Below, in pieces: positions 17,068-25,096 of a stretch of DNA of 33,308 nt. The first letter of the stretch is position 1. The number at the start of each line of letters is the position of its first letter. The notes beneath the pieces were generated by a model. The model made no database searches and was not told the DNA's origin. It worked only from the letters and a program-made list of their open reading frames with translations. This stretch comes from Candidatus Latescibacterota bacterium (GTDB taxonomy: Bacteria; Latescibacterota; UBA2968; UBA8231). The translations under genes and the position numbers were made by a program. The DNA is taken from assembly GCA_022825185.1 (NCBI GenBank), contig JAJDYK010000040.1, positions 1-33,308 on the forward strand. Reading direction: 5' to 3'.

Positions 17068-18157
17068 GGTACGAGCTCCTGAGCATAGAGTTCGGATACT
17101 TTTAACATCGTATCGTTTTTGACATCCAAGATGCGTGTATGACTCTCCGGTTCACGCCCCAACCAGATCGCCTTGTCACTGAGAAAATCAATCGCTTCTG
17201 GATGATGCGAAATCAATATAGTCTGTGGCAGAGTGTCGCCACAGCCATCCTCCAATTCGGCGAGCCAAGGTTGCAATTCCGGGAGAGTTATGTAGTTGTC
17301 CGGCTCATCCAAAAACAAAGTGCGCTCAGCGTCATCGGCAAAGAGGAGCAAATGAAGTGCGATCAATGCCCGCTGACCATCTGAAAGTTGGTCAAACCGA
17401 TATATATTGCCTGTTTCTCCATCATTCGCGGAAAACTCGGCTTGCAGTTCCCTGTAATCACTGCCTTTTTGCACAAGTCTCAAGTCCACGAAACCGGGCA
17501 GAACATCGCGTAGGTGATCCATTGCCTCAAAAATTCGGCGCGGATGCTCCTGTAAGCGTCCCTGATACCACGAAGCAAAATTCTCACCGCTATCGCTGAG
17601 CCTATCGGTGTCGGAATCCGAACCGCTCCTCATGCGTTTTGTCTCCAAAAAAAGCGTCACAAAACGGCGGACTTGATCTCGGAATGCACACAAGCGGGTA
17701 TTGTCGTGCCGTTCGGCCACTGGTGCAAGACCCGATTGCGTCCAATCGAACGAGTATTTTGGTCCCTCGCTGTGGTCATCGCGGTAGAGCTGTACGTCGC
17801 CGTTTATAAAAGTAAAGAGTGGCTTGTCATCGGACAGGAGCTCTTCGCGTATTACTCGTGCGGATCGTCTTTCCAAGCTGTGTTCAATTACAAGCCGGTA
17901 AAGACATACTTCACCGGGTATGGCGATTTCCAATTCAAAGTGTTGCTCAAGCTTTGTACTCCAGTGCGTGATGTCAGCAGTGGGAAACAATTCATCGACC
18001 CGTGCATCGCCGCGAACAAAGTCACGCAGTTTCCCACAACCTCAAATACGGCTGACTTACCGCATCCATTTACTCCAAGTAGCAGCGTCAGCTCTCCGAA
18101 ACACAGATCGAAGTTGGTGAGGCACTTATAGTTGTCAACGTGAATTCGCTTTAGCAT
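17064..18157 (-). CDS. AAA ATPase (OLD/RecF-like) split by a -1 frame change
   Basis: The coding content of a 364-residue ABC-type AAA ATPase is spread over two frames. The first 43 codons carry MLKRIHVDNYKCL and Walker A GVNGCGKS (28-35); the 0 frame then runs on to a stop at 17888. The rest lies in the -1 frame (DELFPTADITHWSTKLEQHF, then LSDGQRALIAL, Walker B LFLDEPDN and the switch ISHHPEAID). The frames join exactly at GGGAAAC (18029-18035, complement), read G GGA AAC in the 0 frame. The change may be programmed frameshifting, a lost base (a CGG Arg codon would fit) or a sequence error. The stop overlaps the DUF433 start (ATGA). AGGGGAT precedes the ATG. Similar ATPases partner toxins or nucleases in PARIS, Septu and Gabija. 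Confidence 0.8.
18029..18035 (-). other. Canonical -1 slippery heptamer G GGA AAC
   Basis: On the coding strand the heptamer GGGAAAC has the X XXY YYZ form and is phased correctly in the 0 frame (GTG GGA AAC). Slipping back one base lets reading resume as CTG CGT GAC and restores the complete ATPase. The -1 frame has a stop at 18042-18044, only a few bases before the heptamer, so any shift must occur at or after this point. A copy of the complement, GTTTCCC, lies 40 bases downstream, giving a 9-base inverted repeat (18029-18037 and 17980-17988). Confidence 0.6.
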
Positions 18158-18221
18158 GGTAATCCCCTAGAGAAGTCTCAAATAGATGGTCAATCTCCTT
18201 CTTAAAGATAGACATATTCCC

Positions 18222-19397
18222 TCAATGGTGAAAAAGCCGCACGCCCGAATTAATCATCAACATTCCGTATTCGTCTGCCGCCTCAATTACCAGATCATCC
18301 CGCGTTGACCCGCCAGCTTGGACTAAGTACTCCACGCCTGAACGCTGCGCCCGGTCGATGTTGTCGCGGAAGGGGAAAAAGGCGTCTGAACTCAGTGCCA
18401 CGCCCTTGAGATTATCCAGCCATGCCCGCTTCTCCTCGGCGCTGAGCCGTTCTGGGACCTCGCGGAAGTTGGCCTCCCATGCCCTGAGTTCGGCCGGAGT
18501 GATGTCGTCTTGTAGGTAGATGTCGATGGCGTTGATTTTTTCCGGGCGCTTGAGGCCCCTGGCGAATTTCATGCCTAAGACTTTGGGGTGCAGGCGCAGA
18601 TACCAGTTGTCGGCCTTGGCGCAGGCCAAGCGCACGCAGTGGACGCGCGACTGCTGGCCGGCACCGGTGCCGATGACTTGGCCGTCGCGGGCTAAGCACA
18701 CGGAGTTGGATTGGGTGTACTTGAGGGCAATGGTCGCCACTGTTAGGTCGCGACGGGCACTAGCCGGCAAGTCCTTGCGGGCCGTGACGATGTTGTGGAA
18801 AAAGGCGTCGTCGGGGATAAAGTCATTGCGTTGCTGGGCGAGTTGGACGCCGAATATCTCGCGTTGCTCAGTCGCGGAAGGCGCGTAATCCGGGTCGATT
18901 TGCAGGATGCGGTACTGGCCGCCCTTTTTCTTTTTTAGAATCTCTAAAGCCTCTGGCTCGTAGCCGGGGGCGATGATCCCGTCGGAGACCTCGACGCGGA
19001 TGAGATCGGCTGTGGAGAAATCGACCACGTCGCTCAGGGCGATCCAGTCGCCGAAGGAGGCGAGGCGGTCGGCACCGCGCGCGCGGGCATAAGCCGTGGC
19101 CAGTGGGCTAAGGTCGCGGTCGGCGACGAAGTAGGATGCGCTCAGGGGATCGTCGAGCGGTGCGGCGACGGCGGCACCGGCCGGGGAGACGTGCTTGAAC
19201 GAAGTGGCAGCCGGTAGGCCGAGGGCGCTTTTGAGATCGCGGACGAGCTGCCAAGCGTTGAGCGCGTCCATGAGGTTGATGTAGCTGGGAGCGTCGTTGA
19301 GCGGCGCGATGGGCAGGTCGCGGCCATCGGCCATCGAGCAGCGGGCTCCTGCCTGGTGGGGGTTGCATCCGTAGCGCATGTCAATTGTAGCGGGCAT
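18222..19397 (-). CDS. purH: Stand-alone AICAR formyltransferase (PurH transformylase domain only)
   Basis: A 391-residue protein for the penultimate step of purine synthesis, formylation of AICAR with 10-formyl-THF. It opens MRYGCNPHQ near residue 7 and carries the catalytic Lys68-His69 in [11 protein letters not shown]. Later [13 protein letters not shown] and the ending [20 protein letters not shown] are typical of the domain. The usual PurH has an N-terminal IMP cyclohydrolase domain of about 190 residues; it is absent here and no upstream frame encodes it, so cyclisation must come from another gene. GGAGGAG lies five bases before the ATG. It is 64 bases upstream of the defence operon on the same strand, so read-through is possible. 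Confidence 0.88.
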   Translation of the reverse strand: MPATIDMRYGCNPHQAGARCSMADGRDLPIAPLNDAPSYINLMDALNAWQLVRDLKSALGLPAATSFKHVSPAGAAVAAPLDDPLSASYFVADRDLSPLATAYARARGADRLASFGDWIALSDVVDFSTADLIRVEVSDGIIAPGYEPEALEILKKKKGGQYRILQIDPDYAPSATEQREIFGVQLAQQRNDFIPDDAFFHNIVTARKDLPASARRDLTVATIALKYTQSNSVCLARDGQVIGTGAGQQSRVHCVRLACAKADNWYLRLHPKVLGMKFARGLKRPEKINAIDIYLQDDITPAELRAWEANFREVPERLSAEEKRAWLDNLKGVALSSDAFFPFRDNIDRAQRSGVEYLVQAGGSTRDDLVIEAADEYGMLMINSGVRLFHH

Positions 19398-19518
19398 AGC
19401 TCCTCCTCGATGAGACTATTTGCAAAAGTTGGGGTGGCGTATTATGTTCGGCAATCGCGGTAAAAAGACAATCGCCAATCAACCCATTTTTGACAAGCCA
19501 AGGCGAGGTAAATCGGCC

Positions 19519-20556
19519 ATGTTCAAAGGTTGTAGTACAGCCCTAGTGACGCCCATGAGCGCAGACGGCAGTATTGACTACGGCGGCTTGGAGCAACTCG
19601 TAGAATTCCAAATTGCCAACAATATCCAAGCGGTGCTCGCCGTCGGCACGACCGGCGAAAGCCCAACCCTGCTATGGGAGGAGCACAACGAAGTCATCGA
19701 TCGCACGGTCGCGCTGGCCAAGGGACGCACCCTATCGATTGCTGGCACGGGGAGCAACTCCACCAAGGAGACCATGGCGGGCAGCGAGCACGCCGCCCAC
19801 ATTGGCGCAGACGCCGTGCTGCTGGTCGATCCCTATTACAACGGGCCTAGCTCCTTGGAGATCCGCCGCGAATACGTCGAGCCGGTGGCGCGGGCCTTTC
19901 CCGAGGTGCAGGTCATTCCCTACATCATCCCCGGACGCACCGGCTGCATGATGCAAGTGGAGGATTTGGCCATCCTCTCCCACCAGTATCCCAACGTGGC
20001 CCAGGTCAAAGAGGCGACCGGCGACCTAGACAATATGGCCAAGACGCGCCGGCTCTGTGGCGATGATTTTACCATCCTCTCGGGCGATGACGACAAGACC
20101 GTGCCGATGATGAAGAGCGAGGATATCCGGGCCGCTGGCGTGATCTCGGTGATGTCCAACGTCATTCCGGGTCCCATCCAGCGGCTCACCGAGTTGCTCA
20201 ATGCCGGCGAGGAGGACGAGGCCGATAGTTTGGCGGAGAAGCTGGCCCCGCTTTTTGGCATCGTCGGCGTTGCGACCACTGAGCAGAGTGCTTATGGCCC
20301 GGTCGAGTGCAAGGCTCGCAACCCGGTGCCGATTAAGACGCTGATGAATATCCTCGGCATGCCGGCTGGACCCGTGCGGCAGCCGCTGGGCAAGATGACG
20401 CACGCGGGTGTGCAAGTGGTGCTGGACGCCGCGCGCCAAGTACACGCCAACGACCCAACGGCTTTTGCGCCGGTCGCCGAGTTTTTCGGGGTGGATGTGG
20501 AAGCGCGTCTGCACGACGACTCGCTGGTCGAGCGCGTGGTGTATCCATCGTATTAA
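19519..20556 (+). CDS. dapA: 4-hydroxy-tetrahydrodipicolinate synthase (DapA)
   Basis: A 345-residue TIM-barrel aldolase joining pyruvate and aspartate semialdehyde in the lysine/diaminopimelate pathway. Pyruvate-site TTGE is at 44-47, Tyr135 in IPYIIPGRT, and Schiff-base Lys164 in VKEATGD. It is about 50 residues longer than the common enzyme, with a C-terminal extension ending VERVVYPSY. Relatives with altered residues are sugar-acid lyases, but the dapB partner 14 bases downstream makes DapA the best call. An in-frame start at 19420 exists, but the peptide it would add is low-complexity and basic; the ATG at 19519, with GAGG ten bases upstream, matches the family start. Confidence 0.87.
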   Translation: MFKGCSTALVTPMSADGSIDYGGLEQLVEFQIANNIQAVLAVGTTGESPTLLWEEHNEVIDRTVALAKGRTLSIAGTGSNSTKETMAGSEHAAHIGADAVLLVDPYYNGPSSLEIRREYVEPVARAFPEVQVIPYIIPGRTGCMMQVEDLAILSHQYPNVAQVKEATGDLDNMAKTRRLCGDDFTILSGDDDKTVPMMKSEDIRAAGVISVMSNVIPGPIQRLTELLNAGEEDEADSLAEKLAPLFGIVGVATTEQSAYGPVECKARNPVPIKTLMNILGMPAGPVRQPLGKMTHAGVQVVLDAARQVHANDPTAFAPVAEFFGVDVEARLHDDSLVERVVYPSY

Positions 20557-20570
20557 TCGAGGCTAGAGCA

Positions 20571-21374
20571 ATGACCAAGATCGTAATCTGCGGGATAGCC
20601 GGGCGCATGGGCCAGAGGCTGGCCCACTTGATTTTGACGGCTGCTGATTTGGAGCTGTGCGGCGGCAAGGAGCACCCGACCCACGAGGCTGTGGGGCGCG
20701 ACATCGGCGAGGTCGTCGGTGCCCGACACTTGGGCCTAACGGTCAGTGACACGCTGTCGGGTATCGTCGAACCCGATCAGGTAGTGGTCTGTTTTACGAC
20801 CCCGGAGGCGACCCTTGAAGACGCGGCCCTTTGCGCGGTGCGCGGGGTGCCGATGGTGGTGGGGACTACGGGGTTTACCCCGGAGCAGCTCGCGGAATTC
20901 AAGCGGACGGTAGCGGACATTACCTGCGTGTTTGCGTCGAATTTTAGCACGGCCATGAACGTGCTCTTCAAGCTGGTCGAAGAAGCGGCGCGAATCTTGG
21001 GCGATGACTACGATGTGGAAATCATTGAGGCGCATCACCGGCACAAGGTCGATGCGCCCTCTGGGTCGGCGCTGACGCTGGCCGAGCGGGCCGCGGCCGG
21101 TTTGGGCCGCAACTTGCGCGAGGTGGCGGTACACGGGCGGGAGGGCGTGGTCGGCGAGCGCTCCCGGCAAGAGATTGGCATGCACGCGGTCCGCGGCGGC
21201 GACTTGGCGGGCGATCACACGGTGCTCTACGCGGCTCTAGGCGAATGTCTCGAACTGCAGCACCGCGCTACGAGTCGCGATTCGTTTGCTTTGGGTGCGT
21301 TGCGTGCCGCGCGCTTTGCAGCGCAGGCTGCGCCGGGGATGTACTCGATGGGAGACGTGTTGGGGCTGGGTTAA
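20571..21374 (+). CDS. dapB: 4-hydroxy-tetrahydrodipicolinate reductase (DapB)
   Basis: A 267-residue NAD(P)H-dependent reductase, the step after DapA. The Rossmann motif GIAGRMG is at 8-14, GTTGFTPEQL near 98, and the catalytic signature EAHHRHKVDAPSGSAL begins at 153, with His155/His156 and Lys159. Length and motifs are complete. It is in an operon with dapA. The stop is four bases from the converging UVR-motif gene, leaving no room for a separate terminator. Confidence 0.95.
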   Translation: MTKIVICGIAGRMGQRLAHLILTAADLELCGGKEHPTHEAVGRDIGEVVGARHLGLTVSDTLSGIVEPDQVVVCFTTPEATLEDAALCAVRGVPMVVGTTGFTPEQLAEFKRTVADITCVFASNFSTAMNVLFKLVEEAARILGDDYDVEIIEAHHRHKVDAPSGSALTLAERAAAGLGRNLREVAVHGREGVVGERSRQEIGMHAVRGGDLAGDHTVLYAALGECLELQHRATSRDSFALGALRAARFAAQAAPGMYSMGDVLGLG

Positions 21375-21378
21375 TTGC

Positions 21379-22146
21379 TCAGCGCTTGGGGCGGAGGAGG
21401 TGCTGCGGCGTCGGCCACAGGGTCTGGAGCTTGTCGCGCAGCCGCGCGGCTTCCTCAAAGTTTTCCGACTCCACGGCTACCTTTAGATCGCGCTCTAATT
21501 GTTCGCGCTCGGACAGCGGGCGCTCCTGCTCCAATTCCTCGTACCATTCGCGCAAAAAGGAAATCTCGGGCAAATCCTCTTCTAGCTCGGATTCCCATTC
21601 TTCGACAAAGCTCTCGATGTGGGCAATGCCGTCTTCCACGGCGCGCATGGCCGTTGGATAATCGTCGCTTCGCAGGGCTAGCATGGCGTACGCCCGGGTC
21701 TGCATCATAATCGCGTGTGGATAGTACTGCTCAAAGTACCAGCGGATCTCGTCGTTGGGCGCACACTGATCGACCAATTCAAAAATCTGCAGGGTGTGCT
21801 CGGTATCGGCGACGACCCCTTCGTAGTCTTCTAGGTTGAACAGACTTAAATAGCGGTGGTAGTACTGCCATGCCTCTTGGAAGAGTTCTTCGCACTCGTC
21901 CTCATTTAGCGCGAAACTTTCCGGGGTCTTGCGCGATTCGACGAGGTCTTGGTAGTAGTCGAGCAGTGAGGGGCAGCCGTGCGGTTGTTGGCCGTCGGGA
22001 CGGCCGTCCAATTCGAGCTGAAGAAGCCCCATGTCGATGCGGATCTGAAGTTTTTCTTCGCCCTTGCTGGTGCGGATGCGCCGGGCGAGGAATTCGTCAG
22101 GCTTGAATTCCCAACCGTTGAGCAAGTCGCCGATATCGTAATTCAT
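21379..22146 (-). CDS. UVR-motif (UvrB/UvrC-like) protein of unknown function
   Basis: A 255-residue acidic, helix-rich protein starting MNYDIGDLLNGWEF. Residues about 90-190 look like tetratricopeptide-type helices (YYHRYLSLFNLEDYEGVV, MLALRSDDYPTAMRAVEDGI). The last 35 residues hold a UVR motif, LERDLKVAVESENFEEAARL, the short coiled coil that lets UvrB bind UvrC and is also present in McsA and ClpC. No nuclease or ATPase motif is seen, so it is not a repair enzyme itself; an adaptor role is a guess. A longer reading from 22218 adds a poor-quality tail. The promoter at 22327-22355 points toward it, but a terminator lies between. Confidence 0.7.
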   Translation of the reverse strand: MNYDIGDLLNGWEFKPDEFLARRIRTSKGEEKLQIRIDMGLLQLELDGRPDGQQPHGCPSLLDYYQDLVESRKTPESFALNEDECEELFQEAWQYYHRYLSLFNLEDYEGVVADTEHTLQIFELVDQCAPNDEIRWYFEQYYPHAIMMQTRAYAMLALRSDDYPTAMRAVEDGIAHIESFVEEWESELEEDLPEISFLREWYEELEQERPLSEREQLERDLKVAVESENFEEAARLRDKLQTLWPTPQHLLRPKR

Positions 22147-22283
22147 GGGCGCGCTCTCTGAAAGAAAATAGAATGAAGAATCCCGGCCCCAAGGAGGCTG
22201 GGAGAGCACAAGGGACAATATAGGGCAGAACCTAGCACTGCGCTACTAATCGGCGCATTTCTCGTCAAATTGCTTGACCATAC

Positions 22284-22313
22284 AAAAAAGCGCCGGGCTA
22301 CAGGCCCCGCGCT
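22284..22313 (-). terminator. Intrinsic terminator reading on the - strand
   Basis: Arms 22289-22297 and 22305-22313 pair at eight of nine positions (AGCGC-GGG class stem, 7-base loop). In - strand RNA the stem is followed by six U residues (A-run at 22284-22289). It lies between a - strand promoter and the UVR-motif gene, so it should end most transcripts after about 36 bases unless it is regulated. Confidence 0.75.
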
Positions 22314-22326
22314 CATCGTAGCATAT

Positions 22327-22355
22327 AATATACGAAAAAAGAAAGAATATGTCAA
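22327..22355 (-). promoter_or_regulatory. Near-consensus sigma-70 promoter, - strand
   Basis: On the - strand, TTGACA (22350-22355) is separated by exactly 17 bases from TATATT (22327-22332). This is a full -35 match and a five-of-six -10 match. Transcription would start near 22320 and run directly into the terminator stem at 22313-22289. Confidence 0.65.
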
Positions 22356-22404
22356 AAAATTTTATTTAAGTAGAATATAAATAATAAGTTAGAACAAATT
22401 TTCA

Positions 22405-22433
22405 TTGACAGAATATACCGCCTGATTTACCTT
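22405..22433 (+). promoter_or_regulatory. Candidate promoter for the 22476 gene
   Basis: TTGACA at 22405-22410 followed after 17 bases by TACCTT (22428-22433), which matches only half of the -10 consensus. Direction, spacing and distance (about 40 bases) to the next start make it plausible, but the -10 box is weak. Confidence 0.4.
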
Positions 22434-22475
22434 AAGACCGCCCCCAATTCCAATTCATTCCACACAGGAGGACCG

Positions 22476-23243
22476 ATGTCCCAGCACGAGAACGATGCTC
22501 TGCAAGTGCAGGGCGACCGGGTGGTGCTAGGGGAGTGGTCGGGCGATCTGGAAGAATTGATCGCCAAGAATGTCGAATTGCGCCAGATGCTGAGCGAAGG
22601 GCGCGCCGACGAGGCCCGCGCGCTGCTCAAGAAGCAGGCCGTGGAGGAACAAGCCGCGCTGGTGGCCATAGACGAAAATCCCGAGGAGGTGCTCTCGCTG
22701 ACCGGCATGGACGCCCGAGGACGCCCGGGGTACTTGCCCGCTGTCGTCGATAAGCTGCCGTCAGAGGTTATCGCCGAGTTGGTCGCCCCCGGCGAGTACA
22801 AGCTGGCGAGGTTCAACACCGCGCTGTTGCAAACCATGTCGGCGGAGTCGTTTGCGCGCGCTGTGGAGGACACGCTCGATCCGGTTTACTACCACGGCAA
22901 CCGCACCAAGGTGTCGTGGGAATGGCTCGAAGCGGTCGCTGCGCTGGATGACCACAGCAAGCGCGCCGCACTCTTGTACAAGGTGGATCAGGGCCTGCTA
23001 GAGGACGCTTTCCTCGACAAGGTCGATAGCATCGACATGCACGCCCAAGTCAGCGCCCTAGATGATGTGGGTACAGTGTCGGCCTTCAGCCTGCTGTCGG
23101 AATCGGGTCAGGCCGTGATGCTGCCGCCGATCAATGACCCGGAGATCCGCGAGGTCATCTACGCCTTGCACCAAGCCGCGCCTGAGTTGCTAGCAAAGGT
23201 GCTGCGCGTTGCGTGGGAACGGGCCGGCGGAGGGAACTCATGA
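22476..23243 (+). CDS. Unknown helical protein, first gene of a two-gene unit
   Basis: A 255-residue soluble protein not recognised with confidence. AGGAGG at 22466-22471, four bases before the ATG, makes the start firm. There is no signal peptide or membrane segment. The N-terminal third is charged and helical (LRQMLSEGRADEARALLKKQ); the remainder has recurring LP.E...L and W.WLEAVAAL segments suggesting an all-helical repeat fold. It overlaps the next gene by ATGA, so the products are probably partners. It faintly recalls the DUF6178 group of uncharacterised proteins, but that is only an impression. Function unknown. Confidence 0.72.
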   Translation: MSQHENDALQVQGDRVVLGEWSGDLEELIAKNVELRQMLSEGRADEARALLKKQAVEEQAALVAIDENPEEVLSLTGMDARGRPGYLPAVVDKLPSEVIAELVAPGEYKLARFNTALLQTMSAESFARAVEDTLDPVYYHGNRTKVSWEWLEAVAALDDHSKRAALLYKVDQGLLEDAFLDKVDSIDMHAQVSALDDVGTVSAFSLLSESGQAVMLPPINDPEIREVIYALHQAAPELLAKVLRVAWERAGGGNS

Positions 23244-24217
23244 GCCAGCTAGCGCGCGTTGATCTCAACCAAGTCCCGCTCGACCACAATAGTTTCATCG
23301 GCCAAGTGGTCGCTGCGGGTCTCGAATACGAGCAACTGCCGCCGCGCTTCATGGATTCGCTGCGGGCTTATCTGCGGATCCACGGGTTGGGTTTTGCCCA
23401 GCGCAACCGCACTGGCATTGCCCTTGGCCGTGACCAGTTGCGCCAAGGCATGGAGCGGGGTTTGGCGTGCATGGACTTGGCACTGGAGGAGGCAAGCGGA
23501 GGCGATCTCAACGCGGCCGTCGCCAAGCTGGTCAGCGACCCGTTTGACGCGCTCTACAAGCAGGGCTGGGAGCGCGCTTTCCGGCGTTTGGAAGAGATGC
23601 GCGAGCAGGCCCGCGCCTTGGTTGGCTGTCCCGAACTGGGCTTTTGGCCCGGTCTGCAGCCCAAAGTCGCAGCTTTGGCAAAGCTCGTGCCCGAGACGTG
23701 GGCCGGTCCCAGCGCCATTGACCTGCGCGCCGACGGTCGAATGTTGCAAGAATTAACCGGCAAGGTAGCCTTTGTGCGCTCTCTGCCGCAGCCTTCGGTG
23801 GTCGCTTTGCTTGAGCAGGTCGATGTGGATTTCGCTGGTGTGCTGCACCGCGTCATTTTGGCGTTGGCGTTGGGGCGCACCGAACTGGTTGTTAAAAAGG
23901 AGCACGTGTCGCGCTTTTGCGCCGAGTGCTTTGACGCGGGTGGGCTGAGGCCCGAGCTACGCCAAGAAGTGCTGGATCAGGTGGCCGGGCATTTGGAGAA
24001 TGAGGTGGACGACCCGGTGGTCAGGGCCAAGATTGCCGACGAGTTCCGCGCCGAGACCGAGACGTTGGAAAGGGTAGTTTCCGAAGGAGACCTAGACATA
24101 CTCTTGTTGTCACCAGAGGAGTGGGACGGTGCTACGGCGGCGAAAGCGGACGCTCAAGCAGCGGCGGCGCTTGACAAGGTATCCTTTTGCAGTCAACGTA
24201 CCTCAAAAGAATCCTGA
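23240..24217 (+). CDS. Unknown helical protein, second gene of the two-gene unit
   Basis: A 325-residue soluble protein starting at the ATGA overlap; AGGGA lies six bases upstream. Largely helical, with LGFAQRNRTGIALGRDQL, an acidic-flanked RAFRRLEEMREQARAL segment and a Cys/His-poor core. Near residue 220 is HVSRFCAECF. No enzymatic motif was found. It may be the second half of a function whose first half is the preceding gene, as in a split version of a longer protein. It ends 16 bases before a strong ribosome site for an ABC-ATPase remnant. Confidence 0.7.
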   Translation: MSQLARVDLNQVPLDHNSFIGQVVAAGLEYEQLPPRFMDSLRAYLRIHGLGFAQRNRTGIALGRDQLRQGMERGLACMDLALEEASGGDLNAAVAKLVSDPFDALYKQGWERAFRRLEEMREQARALVGCPELGFWPGLQPKVAALAKLVPETWAGPSAIDLRADGRMLQELTGKVAFVRSLPQPSVVALLEQVDVDFAGVLHRVILALALGRTELVVKKEHVSRFCAECFDAGGLRPELRQEVLDQVAGHLENEVDDPVVRAKIADEFRAETETLERVVSEGDLDILLLSPEEWDGATAAKADAQAAAALDKVSFCSQRTSKES

Positions 24218-24233
24218 GCAAAGGAGGCATACT

Positions 24234-24368
24234 ATGCTCAAAGTTGAAAACCTGTCGAAGTGCTACGGCGATGTTCATGTCATACGGAAGCTGGAACTGC
24301 TGACGCGGAAGGCTCTGGAGGCTCTCTACGTCCGGTACGTCTCGCAGTCGTCCAAACAAGCTGTCTGA
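24234..24368 (+). pseudogene. Remnant of an ABC transporter ATP-binding gene (44 codons)
   Basis: AAAGGAGG at 24220-24227 sits six bases before the ATG, so initiation should be efficient. The first 20 residues, MLKVENLSKCYGDVHVIRKL, are a typical N-terminus of an ABC ATPase, but the frame then jumps to an unrelated tail (TRKALEALYVRYVSQSSKQA) and stops with no Walker A. This looks like an internal deletion that removed nearly the whole gene but kept its start. A functional small protein cannot be excluded. Confidence 0.6.
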
Positions 24369-24379
24369 CGGCAACCATA

Positions 24380-25096
24380 ATGTATATCGACATCAAGACG
24401 GACCAGCAGTATTGGCGTCGTAGGGAAGTTGGCTTGCCGAGCACGTGGAAGCGCGGCAAAGGCACCGAACCCTTCCTCAAGGGCGAGTGGATCACTATCG
24501 ACGCCAGCGGCGAGGTGCAGCGCATCACCCGCGATCCGCACGACAATATCAGTGTATTTCCGGTTATGGGAGAGGCGCGACCGCTTGCACAAAAGTTGGA
24601 CGTGGCTGTAGGTCTATATGAGGCTGAGACCGATAACTATTGCGGTGCGCCATCGCTCAACGACCCACTGACGATAGCCAGCGATGGCGGTACGCCCAGT
24701 CGAGGCCGTCTGCGCGTGGCAGCAGCTGGTGAACCGGTCATCGCCATGGTCGAGAAGTCCCCAGTGCCAGGCGTCAACGATCTGGTTTTTCGCACGGTAA
24801 TTACAATCTACGTAACCGAGCAAATCGACGGATATACTTGCCAACTTGATCCCAGAAGCAAGGCCGCCGTCGCGGCTCAGGCGTCTCGACGGCTAGTCAG
24901 AAGCGTTTTTATATCTCATGACACATATCACACTGCCAAGCCGGTTTTTGAATTTCTATATGGGTCAATGTGGGATCATATCGCAGGGATGCTAACTGAT
25001 ATTCCGGCTGAAAAGCTGCAAGGTCTCGTCAGAGTATTTTTTGTAGATTCAAAGACTAAGAAAACGTTATTTGACCTCTCGGCACACCATGTCTAA
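24380..25096 (+). CDS. Hypothetical protein, possibly chimeric
   Basis: A 238-residue protein starting MYIDIKTDQQYWRRREVGLP; an upstream in-frame start at 24260 overlaps the ABC remnant and is less likely. Residues 1-150 are beta-rich (GEWITIDASGEVQRIT, PLTIASDGGTPSRGRLRVAA) and recall phage head-decoration or structural-cement proteins, a loose resemblance only. From about residue 165 the DNA becomes clearly A+T-richer and the protein helical (YHTAKPVFEFLYGSMWDHIA). The change suggests two origins joined in frame. It overlaps the nuclease-like gene by eight bases, so the pair may act together. No ribosome site is evident. Confidence 0.55.
   Translation: MYIDIKTDQQYWRRREVGLPSTWKRGKGTEPFLKGEWITIDASGEVQRITRDPHDNISVFPVMGEARPLAQKLDVAVGLYEAETDNYCGAPSLNDPLTIASDGGTPSRGRLRVAAAGEPVIAMVEKSPVPGVNDLVFRTVITIYVTEQIDGYTCQLDPRSKAAVAAQASRRLVRSVFISHDTYHTAKPVFEFLYGSMWDHIAGMLTDIPAEKLQGLVRVFFVDSKTKKTLFDLSAHHV

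Larger units (their letters stand above)
22147..22475. other. Divergent A+T-rich intergenic region
   Basis: No gene is supported in these 329 bases. The stretch 22320-22430 is strikingly A+T-rich compared with the rest of the window. It holds a near-consensus - strand promoter, an intrinsic terminator directly downstream of it, and a candidate + strand promoter facing the 22476 gene. The part 22147-22283 holds short inverted GCGC-type sequences but nothing that can be named. Confidence 0.75.

Noticed and set aside
18158..18221. Dedicated promoter for the defence operon
   Set aside because: A TTGACC-like box exists, but no matching -10 at proper spacing; the operon may be read from purH or from an unusual promoter.
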